This document shows positions 1 through 6,365 of a stretch of DNA of 12,581 bases, one piece after another. Position 1 is the first letter of the stretch. Each line of letters opens with the position of its first letter. The DNA comes from Fimiplasma intestinipullorum. Lineage in GTDB: Bacteria > Bacillota_I > Bacilli_A > Erysipelotrichales > Coprobacillaceae. The notes beneath the pieces are model-generated. The model searched no databases and was not told where the DNA came from. It saw only the letters and a list, made by a program, of their open reading frames with translations. The translations under genes were made by a program, and so were the position numbers. The DNA is taken from NCBI GenBank assembly GCA_018715065.1, contig DVMJ01000049.1, positions 1 to 12,581 of the forward strand, written 5' to 3'.

Positions 1-38
1 GTCCATTTTTTGATTGCCTGTGGTAAATCTCTTTCCAT
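1..38 (-). CDS. 5' end of an unidentified gene (partial, runs off the left edge)
   Basis: Only the first 12 codons are present (MERDLPQAIKKW). The ATG at 38 is preceded by a strong AGGAGG (43-48) five bases upstream, so translation initiation is well supported. The gene follows mupG on the same strand, with a hairpin between them and no visible promoter, so it is probably co-transcribed at least partly with mupG. In other Bacillota, mupG neighbours include a MurNAc PTS transporter, MurQ etherase and cell-wall hydrolases. Twelve residues are too few to choose, and I do not recognise the protein. Confidence 0.6.
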   Translation of the reverse strand, partial: MERDLPQAIKKW

Positions 39-57
39 AGGTTCCTCCTACTTGCAC

Positions 58-86
58 AAAGCCTGTCCGCAATGCAGACAGGCTTT
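58..86 (-). terminator. Intercistronic hairpin after mupG (weak terminator or mRNA-stabilising stem)
   Basis: This is a perfect 10-bp stem (58-67 with 77-86) around a 9-base loop, starting 10 bases after the mupG stop. On the minus strand it is followed by only three T residues and then mixed sequence, with the next gene's ribosome binding site 10 bases further on. It therefore looks like a partial terminator or processing and stability element rather than a full stop. Confidence 0.55.
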
Positions 87-95
87 TCTCATTCA

Positions 96-1259
96 TTAAT
101 CCTGCATGAAAGTGAAAATATCTCCCGCTCCCATATGATCAAGAATACCGATTTCATTTTCAGCGATACGGCCGACCAGATTACGCTGACCATCAACTTC
201 CATATCTTTCAGCACAATTTGAATTTCTCCACGATAGTGTGCACAATTGTCATTCACAATGACCACATCACCACGCGTATAATGCGTTTTATCGCATTTT
301 CTTTCCGGAATCGATTGTCCCTTGTAAACGACCCGGGTAAAACGTGAACGCAGCATATAGTTCAAGCAGTCTCCCATATCATTATGTAATGGGTAATCAA
401 ATAAGATCTCTTTTTCAAGATCTGTTACGCCTTCTTCAAGCTTGATGGTAAATGGAATACGCTCAATATCTCCATGAGGCATCATGGCCGCAAAAGCGCC
501 CAGGGATTCATTGACCGGAATATTGACATAGGCCATTTTCATCACCCGATCGATGGCCTGGAATTCTTCTTCAGAAGCAAAGGCATTACCAATTAAGATC
601 TCATCCACATTCTTAAAGGCCAGACATTCTTTTAACTGAACCTCGATAGGTAAGTTACGATGCTCTTCGATCGTAGGCAGGCCATCACTCACCGGCCAAG
701 GACCATGCGTGCCCGGTACCTGGCTGGAAATAAAGATGGCTACCGGAATCTTTTTCTCATGCCAGTAATTGTTGAGTTTCAAGATAGATTCCAAAGATGG
801 CGCTGTATATCTTTCTGGATAAAAGTTGTGGCATGTACTTAGGTTTTCGACATTCGCGCCATTCGCAATCGCCGCTTCGATCACCTTAATAAATCCCGTC
901 GACATCTCGATCTTGATGCCTTCTTCATTATTGATCAGTACTGCATCTCTTTCGTCGTTGAAGCTAAAGTCCATACGAATGATGTCGATGCCCATTTCTT
1001 TAAAAACAGACAGATCTTTTTCAGTCGCGCCCATTCTTTCAAAGAACTGACCGTTGCAGTCACCAGAAACTTCCATCCCGTAACGATGCGCAATCGCACT
1101 GAAGTCTTTAAAATACTTAACGATCTCTTCACGCGTTCCTTCAACTGAAAACATACTGGTAAACACTTTACTAAATCCGTATTTAGAAGCTAAAGCCAGG
1201 TATGCATCAATCTGTTCTAATGTTTCCTGCTCAGGATAAACAGATACACCTAATTTCAT
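96..1259 (-). CDS. mupG: MupG-type 6-phospho-N-acetylmuramidase (DUF871 family)
   Basis: The predicted 387-aa cytosolic protein has the DUF871/MupG layout: an N-terminal TIM barrel (about residues 1-235) and a C-terminal cyclophilin-like domain (about 240-387). Family signatures seen are GVSVYPE at 4-10, the VFTSM segment at 32-36, HNFYPE at 144-149 and GLPTIEEHR at 193-201. Characterised MupG of Staphylococcus aureus cleaves MurNAc-6-phosphate-GlcNAc during cell-wall recycling, and other DUF871 members are uncharacterised. The ATG at 1259 follows a GGAGG eight bases upstream. An RpiR-type regulator gene lies directly upstream, matching the MurR pairing of known MurNAc operons. No MurQ or MurNAc PTS gene is inside the window. 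The family call is strong; the exact substrate is inferred from family and context. Confidence 0.88.
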   Translation of the reverse strand: MKLGVSVYPEQETLEQIDAYLALASKYGFSKVFTSMFSVEGTREEIVKYFKDFSAIAHRYGMEVSGDCNGQFFERMGATEKDLSVFKEMGIDIIRMDFSFNDERDAVLINNEEGIKIEMSTGFIKVIEAAIANGANVENLSTCHNFYPERYTAPSLESILKLNNYWHEKKIPVAIFISSQVPGTHGPWPVSDGLPTIEEHRNLPIEVQLKECLAFKNVDEILIGNAFASEEEFQAIDRVMKMAYVNIPVNESLGAFAAMMPHGDIERIPFTIKLEEGVTDLEKEILFDYPLHNDMGDCLNYMLRSRFTRVVYKGQSIPERKCDKTHYTRGDVVIVNDNCAHYRGEIQIVLKDMEVDGQRNLVGRIAENEIGILDHMGAGDIFTFMQD

Positions 1260-1289
1260 GTGATTTTCCTCCTTTTTTTCTCTCTTTTC

Positions 1290-1319
1290 ATCTTACCACG
1301 TTTTGCTTTTGAAAAACAA
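1290..1319 (-). promoter_or_regulatory. Promoter of mupG
   Basis: Reading on the minus strand, -35 TTGTTT (1319-1314) is followed after 18 bases by -10 TAAGAT (1295-1290). A TGG directly before the -10 makes it an extended -10. Transcription would begin near 1283, about 23 bases before the start codon. Confidence 0.6.
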
Positions 1320-1333
1320 GTAAACCTTTTCAT

Positions 1334-1353
1334 TTTGGTTGAATGCACCCAAA
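1334..1353 (-). promoter_or_regulatory. Imperfect 20-bp palindrome upstream of the mupG -35 (candidate operator)
   Basis: The minus-strand sequence TTTGGGTGCATTCAACCAAA matches its own reverse complement at 16 of 20 positions, with perfect 5-bp outer arms TTTGG/CCAAA. It lies 14 bases upstream of the mupG -35 and downstream of the RpiR-type regulator gene, so it is a plausible binding site for that regulator. No second copy was seen in the window. Confidence 0.4.
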
Positions 1354-1391
1354 TTTCAGCTCAAAAGCCACCTAAAACGGCAGCAATGCAT

Positions 1392-2216
1392 CTACTGATA
1401 ATAGGCTTTTAAGATCTCTCCTAATTTTTCCCGCTCCTCATAATCGTGGGAAAAGAGGATCACGCAAACCAGATCAAAAATAAACTTCAGCGAAATATAG
1501 AAAACAAGCTTACTGAGATTTTCCGAGCTCTCTTCATAGTACGCATAAAAAACACAGGTTGCATAACGGGTCAAAAAAGAATCTTCTTTGATCGTAAATG
1601 CAATCATAGGAATCTGGCTGGCCGCCAGATTCGTAACGACCCGTTTGATATTTTGTGAAAAGGCAAAACGACTAATGACCATGACCAGATGATCTTTAGG
1701 TACGTGCAAAGAAAAGTAGAGCTGAATATCTTCTTCCTTATAAACATGAACGATCTTGCCCAGTCCCCACAACATATGACACAAATAATCCGCCATCGCG
1801 CCATTCGTATCGGTCGCGACAATATCGATATAGGTGGCCGCTTTCAAAAGGTCAGAGGCCCGTTGCAAGGTTTCCATCGAAAGGTTGGCTTTCGTCTGCG
1901 TGATCACGTTCATTTCCATTCCTGAGACTTTATTGAGCAACGTCAACAGATCATCCTGGGCTTGCGGCGTTTCATTCTGATAGTCCAGATTCTTTAGATA
2001 AGATGACACATTCAGTTTAAAATCATTATAATTGGCAAAATCTAATTTTTTGACCAAACGACTGACCGATGAGGACGTCGTATAGGTTCGTCTGGCTAAT
2101 TCTCGTGATGAAATCCGTGGAATTTCATCGAGGTGGTCGACGATATATTGCAGGATGATGCGATCGTTGGCATTCAGTTTCTTTTTTTCCTGAATCTTCG
2201 CTACGATATCGCTCAT
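1392..2216 (-). CDS. RpiR-family transcriptional regulator, MurR-like
   Basis: The 274-aa protein has an N-terminal helix-turn-helix (about residues 18-60, with the segment SSRELARRTYTTSSSVSRL at 36-54) and a C-terminal SIS sugar-phosphate-binding domain (about 110-250). RpiR regulators sense phosphosugars, and MurR senses MurNAc-6-phosphate. The adjacent mupG makes a MurR-like role likely, but the ligand is inferred. The ATG at 2216 overlaps the stop of the MazG-like gene by four bases (ATGA). Its nearest SD (GGAGG) is 13 bases away, which suggests translational coupling. The 175 bases to mupG contain a promoter and palindrome but no clear terminator, so read-through into mupG is possible. 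Confidence 0.9.
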   Translation of the reverse strand: MSDIVAKIQEKKKLNANDRIILQYIVDHLDEIPRISSRELARRTYTTSSSVSRLVKKLDFANYNDFKLNVSSYLKNLDYQNETPQAQDDLLTLLNKVSGMEMNVITQTKANLSMETLQRASDLLKAATYIDIVATDTNGAMADYLCHMLWGLGKIVHVYKEEDIQLYFSLHVPKDHLVMVISRFAFSQNIKRVVTNLAASQIPMIAFTIKEDSFLTRYATCVFYAYYEESSENLSKLVFYISLKFIFDLVCVILFSHDYEEREKLGEILKAYYQ

Positions 2217-2548
2217 TTCTGATCGAACGCCTCCAGAAAATCTTCCAGGTTTATGGGATGATGATATTTGATTGAAGCTATTCGGTCCTTACGAACCATC
2301 ACTTGTGCTAAGTCAATCTGATTGATAGCTGCAATCGCAACAGTATAATGGATCACATCCGCCAGCTCCTCTCCAAGTTCCCGTGTTAGGTTTTCATTCT
2401 GACTCGCCTTGAAGCCGGCGCGTTTGTTGAGGACCTCTGCAACCTCTCCCATTTCTTCAACCAATTTCATCATTAAGCTTTGTTCTGTCGCTTTGCCGCT
2501 ATAAAGTTGATTTAAATATGCCGCTAATGCTTCGATCGTTAATTTCAT
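2213..2548 (-). CDS. MazG-like nucleotide pyrophosphohydrolase
   Basis: The small (111-aa) all-helical protein carries the MazG/all-alpha NTP-PPase metal-binding pattern: E31-E32-x-x-E35 in VEEMGEV and E61-x-x-D64 in GEELADV. Such enzymes bind Mg2+ and hydrolyse nucleoside triphosphates to monophosphate and pyrophosphate, usually to remove non-canonical nucleotides; the substrate here cannot be told. The length fits single-domain MazG-like proteins rather than full-length MazG. The start at 2548 follows a GGGAGG nine bases upstream. It overlaps both neighbours by ATGA, placing it in one operon with the upstream membrane protein and the downstream RpiR regulator. The functional link to MurNAc regulation is unclear. 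Confidence 0.85.
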   Translation of the reverse strand: MKLTIEALAAYLNQLYSGKATEQSLMMKLVEEMGEVAEVLNKRAGFKASQNENLTRELGEELADVIHYTVAIAAINQIDLAQVMVRKDRIASIKYHHPINLEDFLEAFDQK

Positions 2549-2964
2549 AAAGACGTGCCTCCCTTATTTTTTCTTTCACTATCAGCCATGATTCGATCCA
2601 GTTCCACCAGACTGCCTCCTTGACGATACCATTTGGCATAACGATGCCAAAGCCTTCCTACGACAAACTGAGATAAAATCAGCCAGACCGGAAAAAAAAC
2701 AAGGACAAAAAAGGCTGTTCCAAAAAGGATGATCGCTGCTTTGATCTGCGTTAGGTCAGCAGCTGTCGTAGGACAGAAGAAAAAGACCAGGATGATGGCT
2801 ATTACAAAAACAAAAACCGGTGTGATCTGAAACCAGAACAACTGACGATAGGACTGGCGCAGCCGATCCCAGCGATCTTGATCCAGCAGACGTTTTGCCT
2901 CACTGAGCATTTGATTATTCTCTATCTTATTCATTAGCGCCCCAATGCTTGACCATTTACCCAT
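2545..2964 (-). CDS. Small membrane protein of unknown function, two transmembrane helices
   Basis: I do not recognise a family. From the start chosen here the protein has 139 residues: a charged amphipathic N-terminus (about 1-40), a hydrophobic helix (LFWFQITPVFVFVIAIILV, about 41-59), a short loop, a second helix (about 73-97) and a basic C-terminal tail. This suggests both ends in the cytoplasm. The start at 2964 has AAAGGGGG (2980-2973) eight bases upstream, the same SD variant used by walJ and the HAD gene of this window. The frame stays open to an ATG at 3051, which would add 29 residues but has no SD. It is the first gene of an operon with the MazG-like and RpiR genes, joined by an ATGA overlap. 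Confidence 0.65.
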   Translation of the reverse strand: MGKWSSIGALMNKIENNQMLSEAKRLLDQDRWDRLRQSYRQLFWFQITPVFVFVIAIILVFFFCPTTAADLTQIKAAIILFGTAFFVLVFFPVWLILSQFVVGRLWHRYAKWYRQGGSLVELDRIMADSERKNKGGTSL

Positions 2965-3096
2965 TGCCATCTCCCCCTTTCCTTTTTTCATTGCAGATAG
3001 ATCATCTTCATACATCATCCCACTAGCCAAAGCGAAGCGTTCGGAGTACATATATCCAAATGATTTTCTGTTTCGGTCGACGTAGTGCTTATTCTT

Positions 3097-3126
3097 ATTG
3101 TACTAAATTACTTTTGCTTTCTTCAA
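3097..3126 (-). promoter_or_regulatory. Promoter of the membrane protein, MazG-like and RpiR operon
   Basis: On the minus strand, TTGAAG (3126-3121) is followed after 18 bases by TACAAT (3102-3097). This is the only good promoter between the rlmH terminator and the operon. It implies a leader of about 40 bases to the ATG at 3051, or about 125 bases to the start chosen at 2964. Confidence 0.55.
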
Positions 3127-3175
3127 GTCTTTCTTATCTTTCTGTCTGTTTCCCTTTACTCATCTGATTGAAAGC

Positions 3176-3200
3176 AAAAAAAGCAGCGAACAGGCTGCTT
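3176..3200 (-). terminator. Intrinsic terminator of walJ-rlmH
   Basis: A 7-bp stem AAGCAGC/GCTGCTT (3181-3187 with 3194-3200), with a 6-base loop, is followed on the minus strand by seven T residues. It begins 27 bases after the rlmH stop. Confidence 0.85.
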
Positions 3201-3226
3201 GTATCTTCAATTCAAAAGATCTTTTC

Positions 3227-3706
3227 TTACTTATGATAAGGTTCGTGACGCATGATCTTGAAGCCGCGATAGATCTGTTCTAAAAGGATGACACGCATCA
3301 TCTGATGGGGAAAAGTCATTTTGGAAAAACATAACATCTCATTGGCACGCGCCTTGACTTGTTCACTAACCCCTAACGAACCGCCGATCACATAGTCGAT
3401 CGTCTCTTGCCCTTTCAGCATATATCCTTCGATTTGGGCGGATAATTCCTCTGAACTGAGCATTTTGCCTTTTAAGTCCAGTAAAACAACATGATCATTG
3501 GGCTTGATCTTCGCCAACAGACGCTCCCCTTCCCTATTTTTGATCTGTTCACATTCTTTTAAGGAAGCACGATCGGGTGTCTTCTCATCATTGACTTCAC
3601 ATATTTCCAAATGGACATATGCCCCTAATCGCTTTTGAAACTCCTTCAGGGCATCCTGCCAGTATTTTTCTTTCAAACGACCGACACATACAATTCTAAT
3701 CTTCAT
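3227..3706 (-). CDS. rlmH: 23S rRNA (pseudouridine1915-N3)-methyltransferase RlmH
   Basis: The 159-aa SPOUT (knotted) methyltransferase matches the usual RlmH length. It starts MKIRIVCVGRLKE and ends with the conserved YRGxxIMRHEPYHK tail, preceded by the SAM-knot segment YVIGGSLGVS (about 105-114). RlmH methylates pseudouridine 1915 in helix 69 of 23S rRNA on assembled ribosomes. The frame is open further upstream, but those residues overlap walJ in another frame and do not look like RlmH. The ATG at 3706 has AGGAGG five bases upstream; the ATG at 3709 is too close to it. The start overlaps the walJ end by 11 bases, so the pair is one operon. Confidence 0.96.
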   Translation of the reverse strand: MKIRIVCVGRLKEKYWQDALKEFQKRLGAYVHLEICEVNDEKTPDRASLKECEQIKNREGERLLAKIKPNDHVVLLDLKGKMLSSEELSAQIEGYMLKGQETIDYVIGGSLGVSEQVKARANEMLCFSKMTFPHQMMRVILLEQIYRGFKIMRHEPYHK

Positions 3707-4451
3707 CATTTCCTCCTTCCAGCACGTCTGTCTGACTGGCCGCCCGCAGCCTGAAATTAAGTCCATCCAAATGATGGCTGGCCAAAATATCTTGATACGT
3801 GCTGAGGGCCAGTTCCGGTGTATTGGCCTCACGGCTCAGATGGGCCAGGACAATCTCTTTGGTATTGCTGCCAACCAGACGACACATCAGATTTGCACTG
3901 TCATCATTGGATAAATGACCGTAATCGGAGAGGATCCGGTTTTTGAGATACATCGGTCGATTCGTCCCCATCAGCATGCCCACATCATGGTTGCTTTCAA
4001 TAATATAATAATCCGCATTGACCATGTAGGAAGCATTCTTACTAGAAACATAGCCGGTATCTGTTACATAGACCAGCTTTTGCTTTCCACACATAAACAC
4101 AAAGCCGAAAGGAGACGTTGCATCATGACTGGTAGGCAGGGGAATGACTGTGAAATTGGGAAAAGTCAGGATATCATAAGGCTTTAGGATATGCTCCGGC
4201 AATGCGCCGGGCAAACATCCCTCACCTGTATAGACCATCGCAGGATCGAAGAGATGAATATTTTTATTATGGTCGGTATGATCATGGGTCAAAAAGACAT
4301 ATTGAATCTCATTGAAATCATGACCGTGATCGTTGAGTTTTGCAGTCAGCTGACGTTTGGAGATCCCGCAATCGATCAGCACGCCACAGCCTCCAAAATC
4401 CAGATATGTACTATTACCGGCTGAACCGCTCGCTAAGACAAAAAAGCGCAT
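3696..4451 (-). CDS. walJ: WalJ/YycJ-family metallo-beta-lactamase-fold hydrolase
   Basis: The 251-aa single-domain MBL-fold protein has the YycJ hallmark VLASGSAGNSTYLDF at the N-terminus. The metal-binding motif LTHDHTDH lies near residues 54-61, followed by SHDA, YVTDTG and a late AHLSREAN histidine segment. WalJ homologues are predicted 5'-3' exonucleases linked to the WalRK cell-wall two-component system and DNA metabolism. In Bacillus and Staphylococcus walJ sits near rlmH, and here the two genes overlap directly without walRK or htrA. The start at 4451 has AAAGGGGG eight bases upstream. A TATAAT (4480-4475) upstream gives a leader of only about 17 bases. Confidence 0.92.
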   Translation of the reverse strand: MRFFVLASGSAGNSTYLDFGGCGVLIDCGISKRQLTAKLNDHGHDFNEIQYVFLTHDHTDHNKNIHLFDPAMVYTGEGCLPGALPEHILKPYDILTFPNFTVIPLPTSHDATSPFGFVFMCGKQKLVYVTDTGYVSSKNASYMVNADYYIIESNHDVGMLMGTNRPMYLKNRILSDYGHLSNDDSANLMCRLVGSNTKEIVLAHLSREANTPELALSTYQDILASHHLDGLNFRLRAASQTDVLEGGNDED

Positions 4452-4474
4452 TTTTCGTTCCCCCTTTGTGTCTC

Positions 4475-4480
4475 ATTATA
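4475..4480 (-). promoter_or_regulatory. -10 element of the walJ-rlmH promoter
   Basis: TATAAT on the minus strand is a perfect -10. The hexamer 17 bases upstream (TGGTAT) is a poor -35, so the promoter is supported mainly by the -10 and its position just after the rpmE terminator. Confidence 0.45.
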
Positions 4481-4523
4481 AAGAAATGACGCGCAAAATA
4501 CCACTCTTTTACATCAATCAAAG

Positions 4524-4547
4524 AAAAAAGGTATCCCTCAGGATACC
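4524..4547 (-). terminator. Intrinsic terminator of rpmE
   Basis: On the minus strand the stem GGTATCC/GGATACC with loop TGAG is followed by six T residues. It starts 7 bases after the rpmE stop. Confidence 0.92.
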
Positions 4548-4554
4548 TCGCCGA

Positions 4555-4758
4555 CTATTTAAGACCGTATTTTTTATTGAACCGTTCAATACGTCCATCT
4601 GCCGCAGCAAAACGTTGTTTACCTGTGTAGAATGGATGGCAGTTTGAGCAAGTATCCACACGGATCTCGTCTAAGACTGAACCACTTTCAAACACGCTAC
4701 CACATGATGTACAAACAACTTTTACTTTTTTGTAATTTGGATGAATTCCCTTTTTCAT
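4555..4758 (-). CDS. rpmE: Ribosomal protein L31 (bL31), zinc-binding type
   Basis: The protein is 67 residues and begins MKKGIHPNY. It carries the four zinc-ligand cysteines of the C+ form (C16-x-x-C19 and C37-x-x-C40) followed by HPFYTGKQRF, the bL31 signature. The frame is open upstream to 4836, but the start at 4758 has AAGGAG nine bases upstream and matches the family N-terminus. The gene has its own promoter and terminator and follows murA. Being the C+ form, it would depend on zinc; no C- paralogue is in the window. Confidence 0.97.
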   Translation of the reverse strand: MKKGIHPNYKKVKVVCTSCGSVFESGSVLDEIRVDTCSNCHPFYTGKQRFAAADGRIERFNKKYGLK

Positions 4759-4776
4759 GTTTCTTAACTCCTTCCG

Positions 4777-4801
4777 CCTTGAAATATTTGCTACTTCAAA
4801 G
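4777..4801 (-). promoter_or_regulatory. Leader hairpin just upstream of the rpmE ribosome binding site
   Basis: In the rpmE leader, CTTTGAA (4801-4795) can pair with TTCAAGG (4783-4777) over 7 bp, including one G-U, with an 11-base loop. It ends three bases before the SD (AAGGAG, 4773-4768). Ribosomal-protein leaders are often autoregulatory; the structure is modest and the role is speculative. Confidence 0.25.
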
Positions 4802-4826
4802 AAAGTATGCGTTCTAGCGCTCATAT

Positions 4827-4855
4827 ATATTACCATTATTCAATGCAAGATGCAA
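4827..4855 (-). promoter_or_regulatory. Promoter of rpmE
   Basis: On the minus strand, TTGCAT (4855-4850) is followed after 17 bases by TAATAT (4832-4827), with TGG just before the -10. The leader to the ATG is about 60 bases. Confidence 0.7.
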
Positions 4856-4877
4856 GCTTTTTTCGACTGAATTTCAG

Positions 4878-6152
4878 CTATTCTTCATCCTCATAAGTCT
4901 CACGCCAGATCCTTGCGCCCAAGGCGATCAGTTTGCGTTCGATCCCATCATAACCACGATCGATATGATAAACATTATGGATGGTGGTTACACCTTTGGC
5001 CACCAGACCGGCAACGATCATGGCTGCGCCGCAGCGAAGATCCGTAGCGGACACGTCCGTTCCCGTCAAAGGGGTTGGGCCTTCAATATAAGCCATCGGT
5101 GGATCATAACTCGTTTTGGCACCCATCAGATTCAACTGATCACACTGTTTAAAACGAGTCTGATAGATTGTTTCATGGATGGTCGAGCGACCATTCGCCT
5201 GCGTCAGTAAAGCACACATTGGCTGCTGCAGATCGGTAGCCAGTCCCGGATAAACCTGTGTCTTAATATCCACCGCACTCAGTCCACGGTCATTTCCATA
5301 CACGATGATACTATCCCCGACTTGCTCCATATCCACGCCCATTTCTTCCAGCTTGGAGATCAGGGCATCTAAATGTTGAGGAATGACATTATCAATGACC
5401 ATGCGTTTTGAACAAGCCGCAGCAATGATCAGGAAAGTCCCGGCTTCAATGCGATCTGGAATGATTTCATGATAGCAACCGCTTAAATGATCGACCCCAT
5501 CGATCGTGATGGTATTCGTTCCAGCTCCGCGAATGCGCGCCCCCATCTTGGTCAGCAGGTTGGCAACATCGATGATTTCCGGCTCCTTTGCCGCGTTCTC
5601 GATGATCGTCCGCCCTTCAGCGCGGACAGCTGCCAACATGATATTGATCGTCGCTCCCACCGAAGCAAAGTCCAGATAGATTCGTTTGCCCACTAAACGT
5701 TTCGCTTTGATATGGCATAAACCTTCTTCATCAAAGCTGATCTTGGCACCTAAAGATTCAAACCCTTTTAAATGCAGATCAATAGGTCGTGGTCCAAAAT
5801 CACAGCCCCCGGGCAATTTGATCGTGACTTCCTTATAACGCCCAAGCAAAGCGCCCATAAAATAATAAGAAGCTCTTAGCTTACCTACTGCAGGACTCAC
5901 CAAAGGGGTATTTTTTATATTTTTAGTATCAACAATGATATGATCTTCAAAAACAGAAACATCCGTATTCAATTCACGCAGCAAAGTTGCCAGCGCATCG
6001 ACATCGGAAATGGTCGGTATCCCGAAAATGGTCACAACACCATCTGCTAAGACTGCCGCAGGAATCAATGCAACGGTTGCATTCTTCGCACCACTGACAC
6101 GAACAGTACCACTCAGTTTATGACCACCTTCAATTTTTATGACTTCTGACAT
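4878..6152 (-). CDS. murA: UDP-N-acetylglucosamine 1-carboxyvinyltransferase (MurA)
   Basis: The 424-aa protein matches MurA in full. It transfers enolpyruvate from PEP to UDP-GlcNAc, the first committed step of peptidoglycan synthesis in the cytosol. Visible residues are K23-N24 in SGAKNAT, the catalytic loop LPGGCDFGPRPIDLH with C117 (the Cys alkylated by fosfomycin), D307 in YPGLATDLQQP and R373 in TDLRCGAA. Having Cys rather than Asp in the loop predicts fosfomycin sensitivity of this enzyme. Location next to fba and rpmE matches the second MurA (MurAB/MurZ) of Bacillus. An SD-like GGGAG lies nine bases before the ATG at 6152. No clear terminator separates it from rpmE, so some read-through is likely. 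Confidence 0.96.
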   Translation of the reverse strand: MSEVIKIEGGHKLSGTVRVSGAKNATVALIPAAVLADGVVTIFGIPTISDVDALATLLRELNTDVSVFEDHIIVDTKNIKNTPLVSPAVGKLRASYYFMGALLGRYKEVTIKLPGGCDFGPRPIDLHLKGFESLGAKISFDEEGLCHIKAKRLVGKRIYLDFASVGATINIMLAAVRAEGRTIIENAAKEPEIIDVANLLTKMGARIRGAGTNTITIDGVDHLSGCYHEIIPDRIEAGTFLIIAAACSKRMVIDNVIPQHLDALISKLEEMGVDMEQVGDSIIVYGNDRGLSAVDIKTQVYPGLATDLQQPMCALLTQANGRSTIHETIYQTRFKQCDQLNLMGAKTSYDPPMAYIEGPTPLTGTDVSATDLRCGAAMIVAGLVAKGVTTIHNVYHIDRGYDGIERKLIALGARIWRETYEDEE

Positions 6153-6188
6153 CGTCTCTTACTCCCTTCCTAATAGGATTTCTTATCC

Positions 6189-6217
6189 ATTATAACATAT
6201 TTTATGTCATATCTCAA
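6189..6217 (-). promoter_or_regulatory. Promoter of murA
   Basis: On the minus strand, TTGAGA (6217-6212) is followed after 17 bases by a perfect TATAAT (6194-6189) that also has the extended TGT. The leader is about 30 bases. Confidence 0.8.
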
Positions 6218-6251
6218 AAGATAAACCAAGAGAAGAAAGAGTTTATGTATT

Positions 6252-6267
6252 TTTTTAGCGCTTCCAT
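6252..6267 (-). promoter_or_regulatory. cre-like (CcpA) site between murA and fba
   Basis: ATGGAAGCGCTAAAAA on the minus strand matches the cre consensus WTGNAARCGNWWWCAW at 15 of 16 positions; the late C is A. It lies about 35 bases upstream of the murA -35 and about 80 bases upstream of the likely fba start, a position usual for activation rather than roadblock. Confidence 0.5.
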
Positions 6268-6326
6268 TCTGATTCAAAAAAATAAACGTGATTTTATTTG
6301 AAAAGCATGGATTTATTTTAAAAAAA

Positions 6327-6335
6327 TGGTAAAAT
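6327..6335 (+). promoter_or_regulatory. Extended -10 promoter of fba
   Basis: TGGTAAAAT is an extended -10 (TGn plus TAAAAT), and no good -35 is seen 16-18 bases upstream. The start codon follows about 24 bases after the expected transcription start, with AAGGAG at 6351-6356. Confidence 0.5.
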
Positions 6336-6365
6336 ATGAATAGAATAGAAAAGGAGTGAATATTC

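Noticed and set aside
72..347. Plus-strand frame opposite mupG
   Set aside because: It is antisense to a well-supported family protein, has no SD, and its product resembles nothing known.
3707..3832. N-terminal extension of rlmH by 42 residues
   Set aside because: The extra residues are walJ read in another frame, and the RlmH family begins at MKIRIV with an AGGAGG five bases upstream.
4759..4836. N-terminal extension of rpmE
   Set aside because: It runs through the leader and to the promoter; bL31 begins at MKKGIHP, and the SD supports the start at 4758.
4850..4880. Possible murA terminator (CTGAAATTCAG dyad after the stop)
   Set aside because: The arms leave a one-base loop and are followed by A-rich, not T-rich, sequence on the minus strand, so it cannot be an intrinsic terminator.
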